Shown here piece by piece: positions 1 to 8,366 of a stretch of DNA of 64,000 nt; positions within the stretch are counted from its first letter, which is position 1, and every line of letters starts with the position of its first letter. Source of the stretch: CADEDV01 sp036383515. GTDB lineage: Bacteria > Bacteroidota > Bacteroidia > Chitinophagales > Chitinophagaceae. Location of the stretch: assembly GCA_036383515.1 (NCBI GenBank), contig DASVOE010000079.1:1-64000 (forward strand), in the 5' to 3' direction. The notes beneath the pieces were generated by a model. It worked only from the letters and a program-made list of their open reading frames with translations. It did not search any database and was not told where the DNA came from. Position numbers and translations under genes: made by a program.

Positions 1-46
1 TATTCAGGGTAGGTGGTTTATAAGCAAACACTAAGTTGGCGAATTT

Positions 47-60
47 CGTAAACGTTTGCG
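47..60. promoter_or_regulatory. Possible LacI-family operator upstream of uxuA
   Basis: The 14 bases cgtaaacgtttgcg form an imperfect palindrome with the perfect core AAACGTTT and a central CG, the usual shape of a LacI/GalR-family operator. It lies about 230 bases upstream of the mannonate dehydratase gene, a type of hexuronate gene often controlled by such repressors. The rest of 1-291 holds no gene I can support. Positions 2-34 read, in one frame, as a short C-terminal tail ending in taa, which could be the end of an upstream gene, but it is too short to identify. Confidence 0.35.
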
Positions 61-291
61 TAAATATTTTCGTAAAACTATTTCAACGGCTGATTTTTAT
101 TTTCTTTTCATGCTAGTATTGTTGAATACTACGGCAATAGCTAAAGGCAGTGACCCGGAAATTTTATATTTATTTGTAGACGCAGACGCTGCGCACAAAG
201 GGATACAACCATTTTTTATAATTAATTTATATTTTTTGATACGGGAAAGGTCGCTGCCGACGGAACATGCAAGATGGTAAAAAAAATATAT

Positions 292-1461
292 ATGAACCAA
301 TTTGAACAGACAATGCGATGGTTTGGGCCAGCTGACCCGGTAAGTCTTGCTGATATAAGACAGGCAGGATGCAGTGGGGTGGTGACTGCCCTGCATCATA
401 TCCCCAACGGAGAAATATGGACAATAAAGGAGATCAGTGAACGAAAAAAAATAATTGAAGAAGCGGGATTGCGCTGGTCCGTTGTTGAAAGCGTACCCGT
501 ACATGAAGATATCAAAACACAAAAAGGAAATTACCAGCAATACATAAATAATTATGCTGAAAGTATAAGCAACCTGGCTGCCTGTGATATAAGAATTGTA
601 ACGTATAATTTTATGCCGGTGCTTGACTGGACAAGAACTGATCTCAGTTATACCTGTGAAGATGGAAGCAAGGCATTGCGGTTTGAAAAAGCAGCCTTAA
701 TTGCGTTTGATGTTTTTATGTTGAAACGTCCCGGCGCTGCAGGAGCGTATAGTTCAGCGGAATTATCAAAAGGCGAACAGTATTTTTTGGCGATTAATGA
801 GGGGCAAAAAACGTTATTGCAAAAAAATATTATAGCTGGTCTCCCGGGTAGTGAAGAAAGCTTTACGCTGCAACAATTTCAACAGGCCCTTGATAAGTAT
901 GAAGGTATTGATGAAGAAAAATTGCAACAACATTTGATCAATTTTCTTCAGCAAATAACTGTAGTGGCAGATAAAGCAGGCGTAAAGCTGGCCATCCATC
1001 CGGATGATCCGCCTTACCCTATTTTTGGATTGCCAAGGGTGGTAAGCACTGCCCAACAGGTTGAACAATTATTTGAAAGTGTTCCTTCTCCCAGCAATGG
1101 GCTTTGTTTTTGTACAGGTTCTTTTGGAGTAAGATCAGATAATGATCTGCCCCAGATGGTAAAACAATTTAGCGACCGGATCAATTTTGTTCACCTGCGC
1201 AGCACTCAACGCGACGAAAATGGAAATTTTTATGAAGCCAATCATCTTGAAGGAGACGTGGATATGTATGCTGTAGTAAAAGAACTGGTGACTACTATGC
1301 AAAAAAGAAAAACAAATATCCCGATGCGCCCCGATCATGGTCACCAGATGCTGGATGATCTTCATAAAAAAACAAACCCGGGATATTCGGCAATCGGGCG
1401 ATTAAGAGGATTAGCAGAATTGCGGGGACTTGAAATGGGAATTAGCCGTTCATTCATTTAA
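292..1461 (+). CDS. uxuA: Mannonate dehydratase
   Basis: Dehydrates D-mannonate to 2-keto-3-deoxy-D-gluconate in the cytoplasmic hexuronate pathway, using a divalent metal (Mn or Fe). The N-terminus (MNQFEQTMRWFGPADPVSL) and the motifs TALHHIPNGEIW, AIHPDDPP, GLCFCTGSFG, NFVHLRS and MRPDHGHQ are characteristic of the UxuA TIM-barrel family; the His, Cys, His and Asp in the last four supply the metal site. At about 390 residues it is full length. An ATG lies 18 bases upstream at 274, but the one at 292 fits the family N-terminus better. A sugar dehydrogenase gene follows 25 bases downstream. A LacI-type palindrome upstream suggests sugar-acid-responsive control, which is inference. Confidence 0.96.
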   Translation: MNQFEQTMRWFGPADPVSLADIRQAGCSGVVTALHHIPNGEIWTIKEISERKKIIEEAGLRWSVVESVPVHEDIKTQKGNYQQYINNYAESISNLAACDIRIVTYNFMPVLDWTRTDLSYTCEDGSKALRFEKAALIAFDVFMLKRPGAAGAYSSAELSKGEQYFLAINEGQKTLLQKNIIAGLPGSEESFTLQQFQQALDKYEGIDEEKLQQHLINFLQQITVVADKAGVKLAIHPDDPPYPIFGLPRVVSTAQQVEQLFESVPSPSNGLCFCTGSFGVRSDNDLPQMVKQFSDRINFVHLRSTQRDENGNFYEANHLEGDVDMYAVVKELVTTMQKRKTNIPMRPDHGHQMLDDLHKKTNPGYSAIGRLRGLAELRGLEMGISRSFI

Positions 1462-1486
1462 AATAGTTCATTTATAAAAAAGTATT

Positions 1487-2773
1487 ATGCTCAAGTATTT
1501 ATTAGGATCATTATTACTGGTAGCAACTGCGACTGCTTATGCGGGCGATACTACCATTGTGACGGCGAAGAAAACAAACCGGGCAGAAGCAGAAAATGCA
1601 GGACTAAAATTGCCTGCAGGGTTCAGTGCATCTGCATTGGCGGATAGTGTAGGTAAAGCCCGGCATATTGTAGCCACTCAACAGGGCGATCTCTATATTA
1701 AACTCGACAAACTGGTGAATGGTAAAGGTATCTTACGTTTAAGAGATGCCAATGGCGATGGTAAAGCAGATGAGATAAAAAGCTTTGGAAACTACCAGGG
1801 CACTGGCATCACCATTAAGGATGATTACCTGTATGCCTCTTCCAATAGCGAAGTGTTCCGTTATAAACTGGATAAGAACGGTGAAGTGCTTAATCCTGAT
1901 ACCCCGGAACGAATCATCAAAGGGTTGGTGAATGGCCGGCAGCACAATACCAAATCAATTACACTGGATGACAAAGGAAATATTTATGTGAATATTGGTG
2001 CTCCTTCCAATTCCTGCCAGGAAGTGGACAGGGGCAAGGGCTCGAAAGGAAAAGAGCCTTGCCCACTGCTTGACTCCGCTGCCGGCATCTGGCAATTCAA
2101 GGCAGATAAATTGGATCAAACTTATAGTGACGGTGTTCGCTATGCAACTGGTTTACGAAATGTAATGGGATTGGATTGGAATTACGAGGTCAATGAATTA
2201 TTCGTGGTGCAGCATGGCCGTGATCAGTTAGATATGTTCGCAGATTATTTTACTCCAGAGCAAAATGCAGTAATTCCGGCCGAAGAAATGTTTATGATTA
2301 AAAAAGGGGCCAACTGCGGATGGCCGTATTGTTATTTTGATGTGCAACAGCATAAAAAGATGCTGGCTCCTGAGTATGGCGGTGATGGTAAAAAGACAAC
2401 CCGTTGTGAAGGAATGGAACAACCCATCGTTGCATTCCCGGCACATATGGCGCCTAATGCCTTATTATTTTACACCGGGAAAATGTTTCCTGCCAAATAT
2501 AAGAACGGGGCTTTTATTGCTTTTCATGGTTCATGGAACCGATCGCCTGAAAAGCAGGAAGGTTATTATGTTGCATTCGTTCCATTCAAAGATGGCAAGC
2601 CCAGTGGTGACTGGGAAATTTTTGCAGATGGTTTTGCTGGTGTGGAAACCGTGATGTCTACCCGGCAGGCGCAACATCGTCCCTGTGGATTAGCGCAAGG
2701 TCCCGATGGAAGTTTGTATGTAAGTGATGATGTAAAAGGAGCTATTTATAAAATTGTTTATAAAAGCAATTAA
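1487..2773 (+). CDS. Exported PQQ-type sugar (sorbosone/glucose-like) dehydrogenase
   Basis: A 428-residue exported protein with an N-terminal Sec signal peptide of about 19 residues (ends ATAYA). The body shows beta-propeller blades typical of the glucose/sorbosone dehydrogenase family: LPAGFSASALADSVG, LRDANGDGKADEIKSF, YATGLRNVMGLDW, FVVQHGRDQLDMF, the motif GANCGWPYC, FIAFHGSWNRSP and the closing blade GPDGSLYVSDD. Members oxidise sugars in the periplasm with bound pyrroloquinoline quinone. The next gene, 9 bases downstream, encodes a c-type cytochrome that could accept its electrons, so the pair probably forms one periplasmic oxidation unit. The substrate cannot be read from the sequence. 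No PQQ synthesis genes lie in the window, so the cofactor may be scavenged. Confidence 0.88.
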   Translation: MLKYLLGSLLLVATATAYAGDTTIVTAKKTNRAEAENAGLKLPAGFSASALADSVGKARHIVATQQGDLYIKLDKLVNGKGILRLRDANGDGKADEIKSFGNYQGTGITIKDDYLYASSNSEVFRYKLDKNGEVLNPDTPERIIKGLVNGRQHNTKSITLDDKGNIYVNIGAPSNSCQEVDRGKGSKGKEPCPLLDSAAGIWQFKADKLDQTYSDGVRYATGLRNVMGLDWNYEVNELFVVQHGRDQLDMFADYFTPEQNAVIPAEEMFMIKKGANCGWPYCYFDVQQHKKMLAPEYGGDGKKTTRCEGMEQPIVAFPAHMAPNALLFYTGKMFPAKYKNGAFIAFHGSWNRSPEKQEGYYVAFVPFKDGKPSGDWEIFADGFAGVETVMSTRQAQHRPCGLAQGPDGSLYVSDDVKGAIYKIVYKSN

Positions 2774-2782
2774 GAATAACCT

Positions 2783-3190
2783 ATGAAAAAGTTAGTAGTC
2801 TTAACTCCTGTTATGGGACTGATGCTGATGATCGCTACCACTTCACCAATTGATAAGGCCACGATGGAGAGAGGTAAAAAAGTGTATACTCAATATTGTA
2901 TTACCTGTCACCAGCCAGATGGTGGAGGAGTACCCGGGTTAAACCCTCCATTGGAAAAAACAACCTATGTGCTGGGCAGTAAAACAAAACTGATAAGAAT
3001 TGTTTTAAAAGGGATGGACACACATGAAGAGATAGATGGAGAAACATATAGCAACATCATGGCCCCGCATAATTTTTTAACCGATCAGCAAATAGCAGAT
3101 GTGCTTACCTATGTGCGAAATAGTTTTGGTAACAAAGCCATTGCTGTTACCCCGGGTGATGTAAAATACGTAAGAGCAAGAACGAAATAA
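2783..3190 (+). CDS. Exported class I cytochrome c
   Basis: A 135-residue single-heme cytochrome. A hydrophobic N-terminus acts as signal peptide. The heme motif CITCH is at residues 39-43, and a Met near residue 93 in NIMAPHNFL is the probable distal ligand; the helix TDQQIADVLTYVRNSFGN is the usual C-terminal cytochrome c helix. It sits 9 bases after the PQQ-type dehydrogenase, so electron transfer from that enzyme toward a terminal oxidase is the natural role. This kind of dehydrogenase-cytochrome pairing is common; direct partnership is inferred from position only. Confidence 0.92.
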   Translation: MKKLVVLTPVMGLMLMIATTSPIDKATMERGKKVYTQYCITCHQPDGGGVPGLNPPLEKTTYVLGSKTKLIRIVLKGMDTHEEIDGETYSNIMAPHNFLTDQQIADVLTYVRNSFGNKAIAVTPGDVKYVRARTK

Positions 3191-3220
3191 AGGTTATAAG
3201 CGAACCGTGTCTTTCAATCT

Positions 3221-3706
3221 TTAATGCCTGCAGAGGGAAGCAATCAATTTTTTATGTGAAGGATATTGCAGCGATAATTCTCCGGCATTTGCCAATACCA
3301 GGTCTTTAAAATCAAATCCTGGTGATACGGTGCAACCCACCAGCGAAAAACTTCCGCCTTCACTTACCCTGGCGCCAAACCAACTTCCTTTTTTTATCAT
3401 GCAAAAAGGAAGAAAGCCATTTGTTATATCTGTTCCGAGTTTATGTTGAGTGAGTAGCCCATCTCGTTCCAGTTCATAAACGATAAGATTATCACCATGA
3501 TAAAAATGCCAGAGTTCGTCAGACTGAATGCAATGCAGAGCGGAAAAGTCATTTTCCTGCAGCAGGAAGTAAATATGTGTGCAGAGGGATCTGTTTTCGT
3601 TTTCTATCTTTTCTTCAGAACGGTAAATTTCGCTATACCATCCGCCCTCAATATGTTTTTGAAGTTGAAGGTGAGTGATCCAATCACCGGCAGTTGTGGC
3701 AGGCAT
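3221..3706 (-). CDS. DUF985 cupin-fold protein
   Basis: A 161-residue cytoplasmic protein of the DUF985/cupin_5 family. Typical stretches are LQKHIEGGWYSEIYRS, THIYFLLQENDFSALH, SDELWHFYHGDNLIVYEL, IKKGSWFGARV, and FSLVGCTVSPGFDF followed by FKDLVLANAGEL, all along one double-stranded beta-helix. Some relatives bind sugar nucleotides or metals, but no general function is established. Its ATG is two bases after the stop codon of the HU-like gene on the same strand, so the two are probably one transcript. It converges with the cytochrome c gene, whose end lies 30 bases away. Confidence 0.85.
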   Translation of the reverse strand: MPATTAGDWITHLQLQKHIEGGWYSEIYRSEEKIENENRSLCTHIYFLLQENDFSALHCIQSDELWHFYHGDNLIVYELERDGLLTQHKLGTDITNGFLPFCMIKKGSWFGARVSEGGSFSLVGCTVSPGFDFKDLVLANAGELSLQYPSHKKLIASLCRH

Positions 3707-3708
3707 TC

Positions 3709-4605
3709 TTAGTTAAACTTTTCTATATAAACTTTTCTTCCGTTCAATGCCGTAAGTGAGTCTAATGCTCGTGTAGTATCGGTAGCATTCAACACAAGAA
3801 ATAATTTAAACTGTAATGAATCCTTGGTTTCCAGATGAACATCCCACTGGTATTTTTTTAAAGTGCTATACCTGTTCAACGCTCTTTTTTTAGTAGCAGT
3901 TTCCAAAACGAATTTATAGCCTGATAATGTTAATGAAGAAGACGATGATGTAGTTTTTTCTTTAGCTGCCAAAGCGGTATCAGTAACTGGTACAGTTTCC
4001 AATTGTTTTTCTGCGAGTGAAGTTTCGCTGGTTGTTTTAGCAGAGTTTCTTTTATAAATAGTGTAGCCGCCCCAAACAGCTATTCCAATGCCGGCAATTG
4101 CCAATAAAAACAGAACTGGTTTTTTCCAGGCGATTGCACTGATCTTTTTATGAGTTGATGGTTCATAACTACTGAATGATTCTTCTTTAGCCGAGGTGGC
4201 TGTTGCTTCCCTGGCCGTCAGGTCTTTTAGTTTTTCGGCCTGAACTGTTCCGGAGGTAAATTCAAATTTGCCCGACTTTATCTTTACCAGGCTGCCGATA
4301 CCTTCCAGCAGGAAGGGCTTGCCAATATTGAGGAATTGCTGTATCAGCTCGAGGTGCGAACTCAGGTCAGCCGCAGCAAGGGCTTTCATTTTTCCCGTTT
4401 GCGACGAAATATAATTGATAAGGTCGTTACAATCTTTTATTGCAGGGTTATTTTCAAAGCTAATGCCTTCTGTTACAAAGGATTTCTGCTGTTTGGGGTC
4501 TGTTTCTAAGGAGACAGATGGATCTAACATGAAGCTGCCAATGCCGGGTAAATCGAGCTTTTTTTGACTATAAAGATAGTTGGCTAGTAAAGGTGCTAGT
4601 TTCAA
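3709..4605 (-). CDS. HU-like DNA-binding domain protein with a membrane segment and SPOR-like tail
   Basis: A 298-residue protein. Residues 1-40 (LANYLYSQKKLDLPGIGSF) and 75-120 (FLLEGIGSLVKIKSGKFEF) resemble the paired HU/CCDC81-type domains found in Bacteroidota. A single transmembrane helix follows near 160-178 (LFLLAIAGIGIAVWGGYTI), then a Ser/Thr-rich linker, and a C-terminal alpha/beta segment (SGYKFVLETATKKRALNRY) that looks SPOR-like and could bind peptidoglycan. It may therefore link the nucleoid to the cell envelope. No ATG fits: TTG at 4605 starts right before the family sequence, and the only in-frame codon choices further upstream before a stop are ATT and CTA. The first internal ATG is about 25 residues in and would cut the HU domain. 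Confidence 0.72.
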   Translation of the reverse strand: MKLAPLLANYLYSQKKLDLPGIGSFMLDPSVSLETDPKQQKSFVTEGISFENNPAIKDCNDLINYISSQTGKMKALAAADLSSHLELIQQFLNIGKPFLLEGIGSLVKIKSGKFEFTSGTVQAEKLKDLTAREATATSAKEESFSSYEPSTHKKISAIAWKKPVLFLLAIAGIGIAVWGGYTIYKRNSAKTTSETSLAEKQLETVPVTDTALAAKEKTTSSSSSLTLSGYKFVLETATKKRALNRYSTLKKYQWDVHLETKDSLQFKLFLVLNATDTTRALDSLTALNGRKVYIEKFN

Positions 4606-4699
4606 GGCTTTTAGAATTTAGGATATTAAGGAATCACAATATAAAGAATAAGATTGGCTGATGCAAGTGTGGTATTACCCAGTATTTTATTTTTGCCAG

Positions 4700-5029
4700 A
4701 TGATAACCGAACAAGAGAAACAATTCATTCAATATTGGGAAGAAAACAGGCTACGGAAAAAGAAAGTGATTAACCAGCTCTCTGTGGGTCTGCCGTTAGG
4801 TACAGTGCTGGTAATAGCCATCTTCGTCAACTTCTTTTCCAGCTGGTATAAAAGAGCAGAAATGGTGAGAAATGAAGCGACTCAGCAAAATGATGCATCG
4901 TTGATCCTTGTTTTGATCGTTGCAGCGCTTCTGATAGTAATTTTTGTAACCATATTTGGGGTACGACACAAATGGGATCAGCACGAACAGCGATACAAAG
5001 AGCTTATCGCAAGCCGCGATAAGGTTTGA
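4700..5029 (+). CDS. Small membrane protein, two transmembrane helices, unknown function
   Basis: A 109-residue protein starting MITEQEKQFIQYWEENR, with a charged cytoplasmic-looking N-terminus. A first transmembrane helix lies around VGLPLGTVLVIAIFVNFF and a second around LILVLIVAALLIVIFVTIF, followed by a charged tail with HKWDQHEQRYKEL. A 13-residue upstream extension to 4661 is possible, but the ATG at 4700 begins with the usual polar start. It is transcribed divergently from the HU-like gene and I do not recognise the family. Confidence 0.65.
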   Translation: MITEQEKQFIQYWEENRLRKKKVINQLSVGLPLGTVLVIAIFVNFFSSWYKRAEMVRNEATQQNDASLILVLIVAALLIVIFVTIFGVRHKWDQHEQRYKELIASRDKV

Positions 5030-5108
5030 CTTTTTTAACCCAATGCAGCGTATATACATTAAAAGCTGTCATAGCAAACTAAATAATTAAACGTAAGACG
5101 ATCAATCA

Positions 5109-5588
5109 ATGAAAAACAAAATTCTATTCTCGCTTTTGGTTTTAGCCGTTATGAGCAATTCGGGATGTCTTAAACAAACAACAGGCAATACTTGTACAGA
5201 TAAATTAGTATCCAGTGAAACTCCTGCTATGCAGGCTTATGCCAGTACTAACTCAATTACAACTACAGCTCATTCAAGTGGCCTCCTTTACCACATCATT
5301 GATCCGGGTACCGGAGCAACGCCGACAGGCACGTCTACTTTATATGTCAAGTATACAGCAAAGTATGTTTCTAATAACACTCTTCTTGAGCAGGCAACTA
5401 CTTCTACGAATGTAGGAATGCTTAGTGGCCTTATTGCTGGTTGGCAAATTGGTATTCCGCTTATTAAAAAAGGAGGAACCATTGAACTTATTATTCCGTC
5501 ATCACTTGCTTACGGATGTAGCGGTCGTAATCCTGTTCCCGGTGATGCTATATTATATTTCAAAATCGAGTTGGTGGATGTTCAATAA
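5109..5588 (+). CDS. FKBP-type peptidyl-prolyl isomerase, lipoprotein
   Basis: A 159-residue lipoprotein with lipobox Cys20 (MSNSGC), so anchored in the membrane and facing the periplasm or surface. The C-terminal half is an FKBP domain: GLLYHIIDPGTGATPT, STLYVKYTAKYVSNNTLLEQ, MLSGLIAGWQIGIPLIKKGG, TIELIIPSSLAYGC and a final strand ILYFKIELVDV. FKBPs speed up cis-trans isomerisation of X-Pro bonds and help exported proteins fold. The position normally occupied by the AYG loop is intact (LAYGCSGR). It is monocistronic and followed by a strong terminator hairpin. Confidence 0.9.
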   Translation: MKNKILFSLLVLAVMSNSGCLKQTTGNTCTDKLVSSETPAMQAYASTNSITTTAHSSGLLYHIIDPGTGATPTGTSTLYVKYTAKYVSNNTLLEQATTSTNVGMLSGLIAGWQIGIPLIKKGGTIELIIPSSLAYGCSGRNPVPGDAILYFKIELVDVQ

Positions 5589-5623
5589 AACCAATCACAG
5601 CCTTTACTATCTGCTTTGCCTGG

Positions 5624-5653
5624 CCCGTTCCGCTTCTGCGGAGCGGGTTTTTT
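5624..5653 (+). terminator. Rho-independent terminator of the FKBP gene
   Basis: Arms cccgttccgc (5624-5633) and gcggagcggg (5638-5647) form a 10-bp stem with one G-T pair and a four-base loop, followed directly by six T. It lies 36 bases after the FKBP stop codon. It also shows that the serine dehydratase gene must begin after it. Confidence 0.9.
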
Positions 5654-5663
5654 AATTGTATTT

Positions 5664-7109
5664 TTGAAAAAAATAAATCAATTGGTCTACGAAGCTATTT
5701 CTGTTTTTGATATGCTTAAGATAGGTGTGGGGCCATCCAGCTCTCATACTCTTGGCCCGTGGAGAGCTGCCCAACGTTTTTTACAATCACTTATTGACCG
5801 GGAGATGTTATACCAGGTAACTAATGTCAGGGTATTATTGTATGGATCATTAGCAAAAACCGGGCATGGTCATGGAACTGATATTGCTGTTCAGTTAGGA
5901 TTAAGTGGTGATGATCCTGTTACTTTTGATGTTCATACTATCCAGGCGAAGATGTCGGACATCGCTGCCATGAAAAAAATACTGCTGGCAGGCATGCACG
6001 AGGTTGATTTTGATCCGGCGGAGGATATTGACTTTCTTATCACGGAAGCACTGCCTTATCACCCCAATGCACTTAGTTTTCTTGCCAGTTTAAAAAACGG
6101 TGAGTCAATCGCCGAAACATTTTATTCAATTGGTGGTGGGTTTGTCATAAAGGAGGGAGAGAACGCATCTGCCGGCAGACAAATACAACTTCCTTTTCCT
6201 ATTTCTACTGCCGATGATCTTTTACATTGGTGTATTAAGACTGGTCTTGCTATTCACGAAGTTGTATTGGAAAATGAAAATGCCTGGCGTCCTGAAAATG
6301 AAACAAGGGAAAAGATGACGAAGATATGGGAGGTGATGAAAGAGTGTATATACAGGGGCTGTCATACAGAAGGATATTTACCAGGCGGCTTACACGTAAA
6401 AAGACGAGCAGCGGGACTGAATAAAAAATTAATCGGCAACAAAACCTATACGAATGCTGATGAGTGGTTAGTAGCTATAAGAGAGGGCGGTAATGATTTC
6501 AAATATATATTGGATTGGGTGAGTTGTTTTGCATTAGCCGTCAACGAAGAGAATGCTTCTTTTGGTCGTGTTGTAACGGCGCCAACTAATGGAGCAGCAG
6601 GTGTAATACCTGCAGTGCTGCAATACTATGTTGTGTTTTGCGATGGCAATGAGGCCGAAAAAATATTGCACTTCCTGTTAACAGCATCGGAGATCGGCAG
6701 CATTTTTAAAAAGGGAGCTACCATCTCTGCTGCGATGGGCGGGTGCCAGGCCGAGATCGGTGTTTCATCTGCCATGGCTGCTGCCGCATTAACTGAATGT
6801 ATGGGAGGCACACAACGACAGGCTATGATGGCTGCTGAAATTGCGATGGAACATCATTTGGGAATGACCTGCGATCCAATAGGAGGCCTGGTGCAGGTTC
6901 CCTGTATTGAACGCAATACCATGGGAGCGATCAAAGCTATCACTGCCTCGCAACTGGCTTTGCAAAGCAGTCCCGATTTTGCAAAAGTATCGTTAGATGC
7001 TGTGATCAAAACGATGTGGGATACGGCAAAAGATATGGACTTTAAGTACAAAGAGACTGCTGATGGAGGCCTTGCTATTAATGTTCCCTTGAGTTTGCCG
7101 GAATGCTGA
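5664..7109 (+). CDS. sdaA: L-serine dehydratase (L-serine ammonia-lyase), single-chain, [4Fe-4S]
   Basis: Converts L-serine to pyruvate and ammonia in the cytoplasm. The beta domain (SVFDMLKIGVGPSSSHTLGP) and the catalytic alpha domain (VVTAPTNGAAGVIPAVL, AAMGGCQAEIG, MTCDPIGGLVQVPC) are fused in one chain. Counting from the start used here, Cys361, Cys403 and Cys414 are placed as expected for the three iron-sulfur ligands. No ATG precedes the conserved SVFDML block. A far-upstream TTG at 5616 would overlap the previous terminator hairpin, so TTG at 5664 (or TTG at 5682) is the more likely start. The region before 5664 has no clear Shine-Dalgarno sequence, as is common in this phylum. Confidence 0.93.
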   Translation: MKKINQLVYEAISVFDMLKIGVGPSSSHTLGPWRAAQRFLQSLIDREMLYQVTNVRVLLYGSLAKTGHGHGTDIAVQLGLSGDDPVTFDVHTIQAKMSDIAAMKKILLAGMHEVDFDPAEDIDFLITEALPYHPNALSFLASLKNGESIAETFYSIGGGFVIKEGENASAGRQIQLPFPISTADDLLHWCIKTGLAIHEVVLENENAWRPENETREKMTKIWEVMKECIYRGCHTEGYLPGGLHVKRRAAGLNKKLIGNKTYTNADEWLVAIREGGNDFKYILDWVSCFALAVNEENASFGRVVTAPTNGAAGVIPAVLQYYVVFCDGNEAEKILHFLLTASEIGSIFKKGATISAAMGGCQAEIGVSSAMAAAALTECMGGTQRQAMMAAEIAMEHHLGMTCDPIGGLVQVPCIERNTMGAIKAITASQLALQSSPDFAKVSLDAVIKTMWDTAKDMDFKYKETADGGLAINVPLSLPEC

Positions 7110-7168
7110 TAAGGCTCCAATAAATAGTTTGGCTACAAATTTGGTAAACTTCGTCTATAACTATCTAT

Positions 7169-8365
7169 ATGACCCCACAAGCCAGGTATCCCTACATTCT
7201 TCGTATTGCCTCCATATTTGTTACAATCGTTTTGCTGGTAGTGATGTTATATTACCTGAAGGTGGTATTAGTGCCCATTCTGTTCTCTATCATTTTCGCC
7301 GTGATGTTATTTCCTTTTTCACTCCGACTGGAACGATGGGGTTTTAAAAAAGGCTTATCGGCCTTTATCACTGTCTTTGTCACTACTGTGCTGCTGGGTT
7401 TTTTAGTGTACATGATATTCAGCCAGCTTAGTACTTTTTTCGGACAGATACCAGAACTTTCCGAAAAGACCAATTCTATAGTAAATACAATAAGGGATTT
7501 TTTATCTGAAAAATTAGGGGTAAAGAAATCAGTAATGGCCGATAATATCCAGGAACAGTTGAACCAGATGCAGGCTTATTCTGAAAACGTACTTAAAGAT
7601 ATCATTGCAGCATTGCCTGCTTTCCTCATCAATATTTTCCTGATACCGTTATATATTTTCTTTTTGCTGTACTACCGTCATTTCTTTCTCGAATTTTTTT
7701 ATAAAATTTTTCATAACCAGGAGAGAAGCGATATTGATGAAACGATGGAGAACTTAGAGTTTGTTATCAAAGGATATATTTTCGGTCAATTCCTCGACAT
7801 CCTCATCATAGGGTTGGTAAATACCATTGCGCTGTATGTATTAGGTATCGGTTATGCAATTATACTGGGATTTGGTATTGCGGTATTATGTATTATTCCT
7901 TACCTCGGTATGATAGCAGGTTCTGTGGTGGCCTTGTTCGTTGCTTTATTAACAACTGATACTACCTGGCAACCACTTACTGCATTTGGTGTATTGTGGT
8001 TTATCCATATTATAGATTCCAATGTGGTAGCGCCTTATGTTATTGGGTCAAGAATAAACCTGAACCCACTGGTGGCTATTTTTGTATTATTTCTTTTTGG
8101 TGAATTGTGGGGATTGCCCGGTTTATTTTTAGCATTACCAATGGCCGCCATTTTAAAAGTGATATTTGACAGGGTGCCGGGTTTAAAACCGTATGGGTTT
8201 TTATTGGGTGAACCGCAGAAGTATCATTTGAAAAAGCATTCCATGGCCCATTTGCAACGGATGCAAAATATCCAGGAATTAAAAGAGCAAACGCCAATGG
8301 GTGATTTATTACCAGGTGAGACCGGGACCGATCCACTTCCACACCCGGAAAGTCCATCTCAATAA
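7169..8365 (+). CDS. AI-2E family (PerM-like) membrane transporter
   Basis: A 398-residue polytopic inner-membrane protein. It has the family layout: two or three N-terminal helices (IASIFVTIVLLVVMLYYLK, VLVPILFSIIFAVMLFPF), a soluble segment around residues 90-145 (LSEKTNSIVNTIRDFLSEK), then helices including ALPAFLINIFLIPLYIFF and a C-terminal group with VIGSRINLNPLVAIFVLF and LFGELWGLPGLFLALPMAA, the most conserved part of the family. Members export autoinducer-2 or act as Na+/H+ antiporters; which applies here is not visible. The polar tail (GDLLPGETGTDPLPHP) is variable. It ends one base from the convergent mqnE gene. Confidence 0.88.
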   Translation: MTPQARYPYILRIASIFVTIVLLVVMLYYLKVVLVPILFSIIFAVMLFPFSLRLERWGFKKGLSAFITVFVTTVLLGFLVYMIFSQLSTFFGQIPELSEKTNSIVNTIRDFLSEKLGVKKSVMADNIQEQLNQMQAYSENVLKDIIAALPAFLINIFLIPLYIFFLLYYRHFFLEFFYKIFHNQERSDIDETMENLEFVIKGYIFGQFLDILIIGLVNTIALYVLGIGYAIILGFGIAVLCIIPYLGMIAGSVVALFVALLTTDTTWQPLTAFGVLWFIHIIDSNVVAPYVIGSRINLNPLVAIFVLFLFGELWGLPGLFLALPMAAILKVIFDRVPGLKPYGFLLGEPQKYHLKKHSMAHLQRMQNIQELKEQTPMGDLLPGETGTDPLPHPESPSQ

Positions 8366-8366
8366 T

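Noticed and set aside
56..280. Open frame of 74 codons before uxuA
   Set aside because: It starts at TTG inside the palindrome and shows no recognisable domain. It stops just before uxuA and reads as chance.
5616..5663. Upstream extension of serine dehydratase to TTG at 5616
   Set aside because: It overlaps the terminator hairpin of the FKBP gene and adds residues absent from the family.
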